Assembly (NCBI GenBank): GCA_038254525.1
Contig: JBBSGC010000095.1
Coordinates: 1-7,768 of the forward strand
From: JBBSGC01 sp038254525
Lineage (GTDB): Bacteria > Actinomycetota > Actinomycetes > Propionibacteriales > Nocardioidaceae
Length of the DNA: 7,768 nt
Direction: 5' to 3'
Shown here: positions 1 to 5,081 of the stretch, in pieces
Position numbering within the stretch: position 1 is the first letter of the stretch
Layout of the letters: the number at the start of each line of letters is the position of its first letter
Position numbers and translations under genes: made by a program
Notes under the pieces: model-generated
What the model was told of the DNA's origin: nothing
Seen by the model: only the letters and a program-made list of their open reading frames with translations
Database searches by the model: none

Positions 1-50
1 CTGCCGCGGGTCCCGCGCGGTGCGTGCAGGCGGTGGACATCACCACGCAC
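1..50 (-). CDS. MazF/PemK-family toxin, N-terminal fragment (runs off the left edge)
   Basis: Only the first 16 codons are in the window. Read on the minus strand from GTG at 50-48, they give (M)RGDVHRLHAPRGTRG, and the next codon begins AG. The family is recognised from the MazF/PemK opening, where RGDV starts the first beta strand and is followed by a Pro/Arg/Gly-rich loop. The start lies inside the 3' end of the antitoxin gene, with an 11-nt overlap typical of translationally coupled type II toxin-antitoxin pairs. By family knowledge the product would be an mRNA-cleaving endoribonuclease held inactive by the antitoxin. The catalytic residues lie outside the window, so it is unknown whether the gene is intact. 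A competing ATG at 40-38 gives a peptide without family resemblance. The call rests on a short match plus the antitoxin context. Confidence 0.68.
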   Translation of the reverse strand, partial: MRGDVHRLHAPRGTRG

Positions 51-273
51 GCAGCGTCTCCATGTCCCGTAGTACCTGGGACGCCTCCGCGCGGTCAGCA
101 TCGTCCGCGGCGAGCTCCGCGGCCGCCGCCCGCAACCGGTTCCCGGCTCGTGCGCGAGCGGCATCGATCAGGGCGCTGCGCACCGCTGCCGACACGGTCG
201 TGCCGTCGTCCGTCAACGCGGCGAGGGCTCGCTGAGCGTCTGCGTCGGGCCGGAATGTGACGACATCCACCAT
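40..273 (-). CDS. Ribbon-helix-helix antitoxin of a type II toxin-antitoxin pair
   Basis: The gene encodes a 77-residue protein from ATG 273-271; the GTG directly after it is an alternative start. The N terminus looks like a ribbon-helix-helix DNA-binding fold: a strand at residues 3-8 (DVVTFR), a helix at about 10-20, a turn at DDGTT, and a second helix at about 27-40. The rest is a charged, Ala-rich helical tail ending DMETLRAW. By family knowledge the N-terminal half dimerises and binds the operon's own operator, while the tail wraps and neutralises the toxin. The neighbouring toxin-like reading frame overlaps the 3' end by 11 nt, which supports the assignment. No clear Shine-Dalgarno precedes the start. 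A TATTAC box (300-295) and two near-identical heptamers lie 10-28 nt upstream, consistent with a short-leader, autoregulated promoter. The RHH fold is inferred from pattern, not from a profile search. Confidence 0.75.
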   Translation of the reverse strand: MVDVVTFRPDADAQRALAALTDDGTTVSAAVRSALIDAARARAGNRLRAAAAELAADDADRAEASQVLRDMETLRAW

Positions 274-282
274 GGCATCAGC

Positions 283-301
283 GTAACACCGGCCGTAATA
301 C
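283..301 (-). promoter_or_regulatory. Putative promoter/operator of the antitoxin-toxin operon
   Basis: On the plus strand GTAACAC (283-289) and GTAATAC (295-301) are spaced 12 nt start to start. On the minus strand they read GTATTAC and GTGTTAC. The first contains TATTAC (300-295), a fair -10 box placed to give a transcript starting about 15 nt before the antitoxin ATG. The 19-bp block is also an imperfect palindrome. Tandem short repeats over a promoter are what RHH antitoxins commonly bind. No convincing -35 was found. Confidence 0.4.
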
Positions 302-386
302 AGCCTTGCCCTGCCGTCTACCGTGGGTGTCAGCGGAGCGGGCGGCGCTCACGCGTCGGCTACGCGAACCGGTTGAGATCGTTGTA

Positions 387-491
387 GGCGCCGCTGCTCT
401 GAGGTTCGATGGCTCGGACGAGCAAAGCGAGCGGGCAACTGAAGGCGACGAGCGCCAGGGGCGGCGAGCCATCGATGAAGGCTTCGGCGCC
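387..491. repeat. Two-part inverted repeat element, about 105 nt, unknown function
   Basis: An 11-bp perfect inverted repeat, TCGATGGCTCG (406-416) and CGAGCCATCGA (465-475), is flanked by a second 7-bp pair, GGCGCCG (387-393) and CGGCGCC (485-491). The two stems are separated by a 12 x 9 nt internal loop. Inside the central loop, GGCG (444-447) and CGCC (453-456) can form a small hairpin. The block lies in the 235-nt gap between the antitoxin gene and the 3' end of tRNA-Gly, and no convincing coding region overlaps it. It could be a structured RNA, a read-through terminator or processing signal for the tRNA-Gly transcript, or a relic of a small mobile element. Apart from this element and the antitoxin operator I see nothing in 274-508. 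Confidence 0.45.
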
Positions 492-508
492 ATCCCTACT
501 TGATAGCG

Positions 509-580
<72 letters not shown>

Positions 581-620
581 AGCGCCCGGACGGTCCCGGA
601 TCACGCGCCCATGATGACAT

Positions 621-636
621 GGCGTGACACCACGCC
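621..636. repeat. Short perfect palindrome between the divergent tRNA genes
   Basis: GGCGTG (621-626) and CACGCC (631-636) pair perfectly around the loop ACAC. The site is 41 nt upstream of tRNA-Gly and about 100 nt upstream of tRNA-Pro, inside the 157-nt divergent spacer. An operator, an upstream promoter element or chance are all possible in DNA this GC-rich. Confidence 0.25.
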
Positions 637-716
637 TTCAGTTCAGCTCCACGAGGGCCCGCCCGGCGATGCGGGCGTCGGCCGGCAGCTGTGGCGCACC
701 GTTCCGCGCCGTCCAC

Positions 717-722
717 TAGACT
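717..722 (+). promoter_or_regulatory. Probable -10 box for tRNA-Pro (and probably tig)
   Basis: TAGACT fits the actinobacterial housekeeping -10 pattern TAnnnT. It places transcription start at about 729, giving an 8-nt 5' leader before the mature tRNA end at 737. No TTGACA-like -35 is visible at the expected distance. Because the gap between tRNA-Pro and tig is short, this promoter may also drive tig. Confidence 0.45.
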
Positions 723-736
723 CGACCGGTCGTCGC

Positions 737-809
737 CGGGGCGTAGCGTAGTGGCTAGCGCGCCTGCTTTGGGAGCAGGAGATCGCAGGTTCGAGTCCTG
801 TCGCCCCGA
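737..809 (+). tRNA. tRNA-Pro (anticodon UGG)
   Basis: This is a complete 73-nt cloverleaf. The acceptor stem is CGGGGCG (737-743) paired with CGCCCCG (802-808), with discriminator A at 809. The anticodon stem CCTGC/GCAGG encloses TTTGGGA, so the anticodon is TGG, a Pro isoacceptor reading CCA/CCG and possibly other CCN codons. The T arm contains GTTCGAGTC. The C at the first position and A discriminator agree with a proline tRNA. CCA is not encoded. The trigger factor start codon lies 31 nt downstream, leaving little room for a separate promoter. Confidence 0.97.
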
Positions 810-840
810 CTCGCCGGTCACCACCCTAGAAGGAGCCCAC

Positions 841-2262
841 GTGAAGAGCGCCGCCGAGACCTTGAACCCGACGAGGGTCAAGCTCACCGTCGAGGTGCCC
901 TTCGAGGAGCTCAAACCGAGCCTCGACCAGGCGTACAAGAGCATCGCGCAGCAGATCAACGTGCCTGGCTTCCGACGGGGCAAGATCCCAGCGGCGATCA
1001 TCGACCAGCGGATCGGTCGCGGAGCGGTCCTCGACGAGGCGATGAACAAGGCGCTGCCGCAGCTCTACATGCGGGCCCTCGAGGAGAACGACCTCAACCC
1101 GCTCTCCCAGCCGGAGATCGACGTCACCCGGTTCGACGACGGGGAGCTGCTCGAGTTCACCGCTGAGCTCGACGTCGTCCCGGCCATCGAGGTGCCGGCG
1201 TACGGCGGCCTCGAGGTCACCGTCGACGACGCGATAGTCACCGAGGAGGACGTCGATGAGCAGCTCGCGGAGCTGCGGTCGCGTTTCGGCACGCTCAGCG
1301 ACGTCGAGCGCGCGGCGGCCGACGGCGACTTCGTGACCATCGACCTGTCCGCAGCGCAGGACGGCGAGCCGATCGAGGAGGCGCAGGCGAGCGGGCTCAG
1401 CTACCAGGTTGGCAAGGGCACCATGCTCGACGGACTCGACGAGACTCTCGTCGGGATGTCCGTTGGCGAGACGGCGACGTTTCCCAGCTCACTCACCGGC
1501 GGCGCGCTGACCGGACAGGACGTCGACGTCGACGTCGAGGTGACCGCGGTCAAGGAGCAGGAGCTGCCCGACCTCGACGACGAGTTCGCGCAGACGGCCA
1601 GCGAGTTCGACACGATCGAGGAGCTGCGTACCGACCTGAGGGAACGGCTGACGCGCGCCATGCGGATGGAGCAGGCCACCGCCGCGCGCGACGCGGTGCT
1701 CGAGAGGTTGCTCGACATGGTGGAGGTGCCGCTGCCGGACCAGGTGGTGGCCGACGAGCAGCTGGCGCGGCGCAAGCAGATAGACGAGCAGCTGCAGTAC
1801 GCCGGCCTGACCCTCGAGCAGTACCTGGTCAGCGAAGGCCAGACCGCCGAGGAGTTCGACACCGACCTCGAGCAGCGGGTGCGTGAGTCCCTGGCTGCCC
1901 GGTTCCTGCTCGACGAGATCGCGCAGGCCGAGCAGCTCGGGGTCGACGAGGCGGAGCTCACCGAGCACATCGTCCGGCGCGCGCAGCAGGCAGGCGTGCA
2001 GCCCGATGAGTACGTCCGGCACATGATGGAGCACAATCACGTGTCCGAGCTGGTCGGTGAGATCCGACGCGGCAAGGCGCTGGCGATGATCGTCGAGGGG
2101 GCGGTCGTGACCGACGCCTCGGGCAATGTCGTGGAGCTCAAGCGACTACAGCCCGACGGCACGATCGCCGACGAGGCCGACGACCCGGACGAGTCCGACC
2201 GCGAGCCCGACGAGCCCAACGGCCTCCCGACGGACACCCGCGACGAGCAGGCTGACGCCTGA
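841..2262 (+). CDS. tig: Trigger factor, ribosome-associated chaperone and peptidyl-prolyl isomerase
   Basis: The 473-residue product starts at GTG 841, because AGAAGGAG (828-835) sits 5 nt upstream. An open frame continues back to 691, but it would run through tRNA-Pro and is rejected. The N-terminal ribosome-binding domain carries the signature GFRRGK (residues 43-48), which docks at the peptide exit tunnel. An FKBP-like PPIase domain spans about 155-240. The helical C-terminal chaperone domain follows (about 245-430), ending in an acidic, disordered-looking tail (436-473). The length is typical for actinobacteria, where this tail is often longer than in E. coli. The gene heads the protein quality-control cluster tig-clpP1-clpP2-clpX, a conserved order, and is probably co-transcribed with tRNA-Pro. 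No rearrangement or missing motif is seen. Confidence 0.97.
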   Translation: MKSAAETLNPTRVKLTVEVPFEELKPSLDQAYKSIAQQINVPGFRRGKIPAAIIDQRIGRGAVLDEAMNKALPQLYMRALEENDLNPLSQPEIDVTRFDDGELLEFTAELDVVPAIEVPAYGGLEVTVDDAIVTEEDVDEQLAELRSRFGTLSDVERAAADGDFVTIDLSAAQDGEPIEEAQASGLSYQVGKGTMLDGLDETLVGMSVGETATFPSSLTGGALTGQDVDVDVEVTAVKEQELPDLDDEFAQTASEFDTIEELRTDLRERLTRAMRMEQATAARDAVLERLLDMVEVPLPDQVVADEQLARRKQIDEQLQYAGLTLEQYLVSEGQTAEEFDTDLEQRVRESLAARFLLDEIAQAEQLGVDEAELTEHIVRRAQQAGVQPDEYVRHMMEHNHVSELVGEIRRGKALAMIVEGAVVTDASGNVVELKRLQPDGTIADEADDPDESDREPDEPNGLPTDTRDEQADA

Positions 2263-2272
2263 ACCAGCGCGC

Positions 2273-2290
2273 GTGCGCCGTCAGCGAACA
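2273..2290 (-). promoter_or_regulatory. ClgR-like operator upstream of clpP1
   Basis: Read on the minus strand the site is TGTTCGCTGACGGCGCAC. Compared with the actinobacterial ClgR consensus as I recall it, WNNWCGCYNANRGCGWWS, it differs at one informative position. The core is CGC-N5-GCG. Its centre is about 60 nt upstream of the inferred clpP1 transcription start at 2341, a fair position for an activator. ClgR is a known activator of clpP1P2 in Streptomyces, Corynebacterium and Mycobacterium. No clgR gene is in this window. Confidence 0.65.
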
Positions 2291-2296
2291 CGGCGC
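2275..2296 (+). terminator. Hairpin after tig, possible weak terminator
   Basis: GCGCCGT (2275-2281) pairs perfectly with ACGGCGC (2290-2296) around an 8-nt loop, starting 13 nt after the tig stop. No U-tract follows, so it is not a classical intrinsic terminator, though hairpins of this kind are common gene ends in high-GC actinobacteria. It overlaps the ClgR-like site almost exactly, so part of the symmetry may belong to the operator instead. Confidence 0.4.
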
Positions 2297-2327
2297 CGGA
2301 GCACGTGGGAACGTCCTCGGCCCAGGC

Positions 2328-2333
2328 TAGGGT
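2328..2333 (+). promoter_or_regulatory. -10 box of clpP1, placed for a leaderless mRNA
   Basis: TAGGGT fits TAnnnT and ends 7 nt before GTG 2341, so transcription is expected to start at or within a base or two of the start codon. The -35 region (near 2305-2311, GTGGGAA) is a poor match to TTGACA, as expected for a promoter that needs an activator such as ClgR. Confidence 0.5.
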
Positions 2334-2340
2334 CGCTGAC

Positions 2341-2955
2341 GTGAACCCCTTGCAGATGGCTGACGGACAACAGAGCATCGGCCTCGACGACCACATCTAC
2401 CAGCGGCTGCTCAAGGAGCGCATCGTCTTCCTGGGCTCGGAGGTCCGCGACCAGAACGCCAACGCGATCTGCGCCCAGATGCTGCTGCTCAACGCCGAGG
2501 ACCCCAAGACCGACATCTTCCTCTATATCAACTCACCCGGTGGGTCGGTCGACGCCGGCATGGCGATCTACGACACCATGCAGTTCATCTCCAACGACGT
2601 CGCTACGGTGGCGATGGGGCTCGCTGCCTCGATGGGCCAGTTCCTGGTCTGCGCCGGCGCCCCCGACAAGCGCTATGCGCTTCCGCACGCGCGGATCATG
2701 ATGCACCAGCCGTCGGGCGGCCTCGGTGGTTCGGCCAGCGACATCAAGATCCAGGCTGAGCAGTCGCTGCACATCAAGCGACAGCTGTTCAAGCTGATCG
2801 CCGAGCACACCGGCCAGTCCCTCGAGCAGATCGAGAACGACGCCGACCGCGACCGGTGGTTCACCGCCGACCAGGCCCGGGACTACGGCTTCATCGACCA
2901 CGTGGTGGCCAGCGCCGGCGAGGTCGCCGCCCAGGGCCGTCCGGCCCAGAACTGA
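2341..2955 (+). CDS. clpP1: ATP-dependent Clp protease proteolytic subunit ClpP1
   Basis: The product is a 204-residue serine peptidase of the S14 family and forms one ring of the ClpP1P2 barrel. With GTG 2341 as residue 1, the catalytic triad is Ser97 (GLAASMGQ), His122 (MMHQPS) and Asp171 (DRDRW). The oxyanion/handle region shows INSPGGS at 63-69. GTG 2341 is preferred because a TAGGGT box ends 7 nt before it, implying leaderless translation. In-frame alternatives are GTG 2305, upstream of that -10 box, and ATG 2356; neither has a Shine-Dalgarno. GLGGSASDI after the His is characteristic of the actinobacterial ClpP1 type. clpP2 follows after 7 nt, forming a tight operon. By family knowledge the complex degrades unfolded, SsrA-tagged and regulatory proteins in the cytoplasm with ClpX or ClpC. 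Confidence 0.96.
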   Translation: MNPLQMADGQQSIGLDDHIYQRLLKERIVFLGSEVRDQNANAICAQMLLLNAEDPKTDIFLYINSPGGSVDAGMAIYDTMQFISNDVATVAMGLAASMGQFLVCAGAPDKRYALPHARIMMHQPSGGLGGSASDIKIQAEQSLHIKRQLFKLIAEHTGQSLEQIENDADRDRWFTADQARDYGFIDHVVASAGEVAAQGRPAQN

Positions 2956-2962
2956 GGACGCC

Positions 2963-3574
2963 ATGAACTACTACATCCCGCAGTGGGAGGAGCGCACCTC
3001 CTACGGCTACCGGCGCATCGACCCCTACGCGAAGCTCTTCGAGGAGCGGATCATCTTCCTCGGCACGCCGATCAGCGACGACGTGGCAAACGCGATCATG
3101 GCCCAGCTGCTGTGCCTGCAGCAGATGGACCCCGACCGGGACATCCAGATCTACATCAACTCTCCCGGCGGTTCGTTCACGGCGCTGACCGCCATCTACG
3201 ACACCATGCGCTACCTCAAGCCGGACGTGCAGACGGTGTGCCTGGGCCAGGCGGCTTCGGCCGCCGCGGTGCTGCTGGCCGCCGGCGCAAAGGGCAAGCG
3301 GCTGGCGCTGCCCAACAGCCGGATCTTGATCCACCAGCCCTACACCGAAGCGACCTACGGCCAGTCCTCCGACCTGGAGATCCAGGCCAACGAGATCTTG
3401 CGGATGCGGGCGCTGCTGGAGCAGATGATCGCGTCCAACACCGGCAAGACGCCGGAGGAGGTCAGCCGCGACGTCGAGCGCGACAAGATCCTCACCGCCG
3501 AGCAGGCCGTCGAGTACGGCCTGGTCGACAGCGTGCTGGAGTCGCTCAAGACACCCGTCGGCGCGCTGGTCTGA
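2963..3574 (+). CDS. clpP2: ATP-dependent Clp protease proteolytic subunit ClpP2
   Basis: The product is a 203-residue S14 serine peptidase, the second ring subunit paired with ClpP1. The triad is Ser99 (GQAASAAA), His124 (ILIHQP) and Asp174 (VERDK), with INSPGGS at 65-71. The start at ATG 2963 is supported by TGAGGA (2953-2958), which overlaps the clpP1 stop codon and sits 4 nt upstream, so the two genes should be translationally coupled. The longer N terminus (NYYIPQWEERTSYGYRRIDPY) is typical of actinobacterial ClpP2, whose N-terminal loops line the axial pore. AAVLLAAG after the active Ser and LEIQANEIL in the handle region also fit ClpP2. Having both subunits in one operon matches the hetero-tetradecamer model known from mycobacteria. 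The gene appears intact. Confidence 0.96.
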   Translation: MNYYIPQWEERTSYGYRRIDPYAKLFEERIIFLGTPISDDVANAIMAQLLCLQQMDPDRDIQIYINSPGGSFTALTAIYDTMRYLKPDVQTVCLGQAASAAAVLLAAGAKGKRLALPNSRILIHQPYTEATYGQSSDLEIQANEILRMRALLEQMIASNTGKTPEEVSRDVERDKILTAEQAVEYGLVDSVLESLKTPVGALV

Positions 3575-3587
3575 GCCGCGACAGCCG

Positions 3588-3606
3588 CGAGGGGCGTTCG
3601 CCCTCG
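3588..3606 (+). terminator. Hairpin after clpP2, possible weak terminator
   Basis: CGAGGG (3588-3593) pairs with CCCTCG (3601-3606) around GCGTTCG, starting 14 nt after the clpP2 stop; an alternative register GGGC/GCCC is also possible. There is no U-tract. It overlaps the ClgR-like site before clpX, mirroring the arrangement after tig. Confidence 0.35.
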
Positions 3607-3613
3607 GCGTAGT
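3596..3613 (-). promoter_or_regulatory. ClgR-like operator upstream of clpX
   Basis: On the minus strand the site reads ACTACGCCGAGGGCGAAC. It matches every informative position of the ClgR consensus as recalled (WNNWCGCYNANRGCGWWS). It lies in the 149-nt clpP2-clpX gap, centred about 62 nt before the transcription start implied by the TACGGT box at 3655. That is nearly the same geometry as the clpP1 site. Whether ClgR controls clpX in this organism is inference. Confidence 0.55.
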
Positions 3614-3654
3614 CCCCCGCGTGCGCCCTCGGCCAAGGCGACCCGTCCCGGGGG

Positions 3655-3660
3655 TACGGT
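3655..3660 (+). promoter_or_regulatory. Possible -10 box of clpX
   Basis: TACGGT fits TAnnnT and would give a start near 3667 with a leader of about 57 nt before GTG 3724. A second candidate, TACGTT (3670-3675), lies 9 nt downstream. No good -35 is visible for either. clpX could also be read through from clpP1P2. Confidence 0.33.
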
Positions 3661-3723
3661 CGGTCCGAGTACGTTGCCTGGCCGGCGCAGCACGGAGCCG
3701 GGCCCGAAGGAAGGACAACGCGC

Positions 3724-5010
3724 GTGGCACGCATCGGCGACGGAGGTGACCTGCTCAAGTGCTCCTTCTGCGGCAAGAGCCAGAAGCAGGTCAAGAAGCT
3801 GATCGCCGGTCCGGGGGTCTACATCTGCGACGAGTGCATCGACCTGTGCAACGAGATCATCGAGGAGGAGCTCTCCGACGGCGTCGAGGTGGGCCTGGAG
3901 GAGCTGCCCAAGCCGCGGGAGATCTGTGACTTCCTCAACGCCTATGTCATCGGGCAGGACTCGGCCAAGCGGGCGCTGTCGGTCGCGGTCTACAACCACT
4001 ACAAGCGCGTGCAAGCCGGGGTCGGCAGTGGCGGTCCACGGCACGCCGGCAAGGACGACTCGGTCGAGCTCTCGAAGTCCAACATCTTGGTCATCGGGCC
4101 GACCGGCTGCGGCAAGACCTACCTGGCCCAGACGTTGGCCCGGATGCTCAACGTCCCCTTCGCGATCGCCGACGCAACCGCGCTAACCGAGGCCGGCTAC
4201 GTCGGGGAGGACGTCGAGAACATTCTGCTCAAGCTGATCCAGGCCGCCGACTATGACGTCAAGAAGGCCGAGACCGGGATCATCTACATCGACGAGGTCG
4301 ACAAGATCGCCCGCAAGAGCGAGAACCCGTCGATCACCCGCGACGTCTCCGGCGAGGGCGTGCAGCAGGCACTGTTGAAGATCCTCGAAGGCACGACCGC
4401 CTCGGTGCCACCTCAAGGCGGTCGCAAGCACCCGCACCAGGAGTTCATCCAGATCGACACCACCAACGTCCTGTTCATCGTCGGCGGCGCCTTCGCCGGG
4501 CTCGAGCAGATCATCGAGAGCCGCAGCGGCAAACGTACGCTCGGCTTCAACGCCGACGTTGCGTCGTTGGCAAAGCCCACCCAGGACGAGGTCTTCGCGG
4601 CGGTCATGCCCGAGGACCTGCTCAAGTTCGGGCTCATCCCGGAGTTCATCGGCCGGCTGCCGGTGATCGCCACGGTCGACTCCCTCGACCGGGGAGCGCT
4701 CATCGAGATCCTCACTCAGCCGCGAAACGCGCTGGTCAAGCAGTACGCCAAGCTCTTCGACCTCGACAACGTCGAGCTGGAGTTCACCGAGGACGCGGTC
4801 GAGGCGATCGCCGACCAGGCGATGTTGCGGGGCACCGGTGCCCGCGGCCTGCGCGCGATCATCGAGGAAGTCCTGCTCAACGCGATGTTCGACGTGCCGA
4901 GCCGAGACGACGTGGCCAAGGTCGTGGTGACCAAGGAGGTTGTGCTGGACAACGTCAACCCGACGCTGGTCCCGCGTGAGCCGGAGAAGAAGTCCCGCAA
5001 GTCCGCCTGA
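3724..5010 (+). CDS. clpX: ATP-dependent Clp protease ATP-binding subunit ClpX
   Basis: This is a 428-residue AAA+ unfoldase of full family length. It has an N-terminal zinc-binding domain with Cys13-x2-Cys16 and Cys35-x2-Cys38. In the AAA+ module, Walker A is GPTGCGKT (125-132) and Walker B is IIYIDE (186-191). Pore loop GYVG (158-161) grips substrate, and RKH (234-236) lines the pore entrance. LGF (273-275) is the loop that docks into ClpP pockets. The arginine finger is Arg311 (FIGRLP) and sensor 2 is Arg374 (GTGARGLR). GTG 3724 is chosen because a purine-rich GAAGGAAGGA lies about 8 nt upstream and the product then opens directly into the zinc domain. It feeds unfolded proteins into ClpP1P2, encoded 149 nt upstream. 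A separate, ClgR-responsive promoter is possible. The short Lys/Ser-rich C terminus is unremarkable. Confidence 0.97.
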   Translation: MARIGDGGDLLKCSFCGKSQKQVKKLIAGPGVYICDECIDLCNEIIEEELSDGVEVGLEELPKPREICDFLNAYVIGQDSAKRALSVAVYNHYKRVQAGVGSGGPRHAGKDDSVELSKSNILVIGPTGCGKTYLAQTLARMLNVPFAIADATALTEAGYVGEDVENILLKLIQAADYDVKKAETGIIYIDEVDKIARKSENPSITRDVSGEGVQQALLKILEGTTASVPPQGGRKHPHQEFIQIDTTNVLFIVGGAFAGLEQIIESRSGKRTLGFNADVASLAKPTQDEVFAAVMPEDLLKFGLIPEFIGRLPVIATVDSLDRGALIEILTQPRNALVKQYAKLFDLDNVELEFTEDAVEAIADQAMLRGTGARGLRAIIEEVLLNAMFDVPSRDDVAKVVVTKEVVLDNVNPTLVPREPEKKSRKSA

Positions 5011-5014
5011 CCAT

Positions 5015-5030
5015 TTGCCGAGGTCGGCAA
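5015..5030. promoter_or_regulatory. Palindrome after clpX: terminator or operator
   Basis: TTGCCG (5015-5020) and CGGCAA (5025-5030) pair perfectly around AGGT, 4 nt after the clpX stop. There is no U-tract. The left arm resembles a -35 hexamer, with a poor -10 candidate (CAGGAT, 5040-5045) 19 nt later. It could therefore end clpX, serve as an operator for the next gene, or both. The rest of the 71-nt gap holds only the strong ribosome-binding site of the next gene. Confidence 0.35.
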
Positions 5031-5081
5031 GCCGTAGTGCAGGATGGGCCCCTCGGCGAGCGTGGCGAGGGAGGAACACCG

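Noticed and set aside
401..410. GGTTCGAT, resembling a tRNA T-loop, considered as an att-site or tRNA remnant
   Set aside because: The match is only 8-9 nt to the conserved T-loop core, in the opposite orientation to tRNA-Gly. It does not continue into either tRNA 3' end, so no attachment-site duplication is supported.
306..503. Small plus-strand frame of 65 codons between the antitoxin and tRNA-Gly
   Set aside because: There is no ribosome-binding site or recognisable motif, and most of it is covered by the inverted-repeat element. The evidence is too weak to call a gene.
691..840. 50-codon N-terminal extension of trigger factor
   Set aside because: It would translate through the tRNA-Pro gene. 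GTG 841 has a well-placed Shine-Dalgarno and matches the normal trigger factor N terminus.
1518..1539. GACGTC-type tandem repeat inside tig
   Set aside because: It encodes an alternating Asp-Val run in the PPIase domain. Codon bias explains the repetition and it stays in frame.
2305..2340. Upstream GTG start for clpP1
   Set aside because: It lies before the -10 box, has no Shine-Dalgarno, and adds residues not seen at ClpP N termini.
2983..3612. Second plus-strand frame overlapping clpP2
   Set aside because: It is a shifted frame over an intact ClpP2 with a full catalytic triad, and its product is low-complexity.
5037..5081. Upstream GTG start for the reductase fusion
   Set aside because: ATG 5082 has a strong AGGGAGGA at proper spacing, and the extra 15 residues are encoded by the ribosome-binding region itself.
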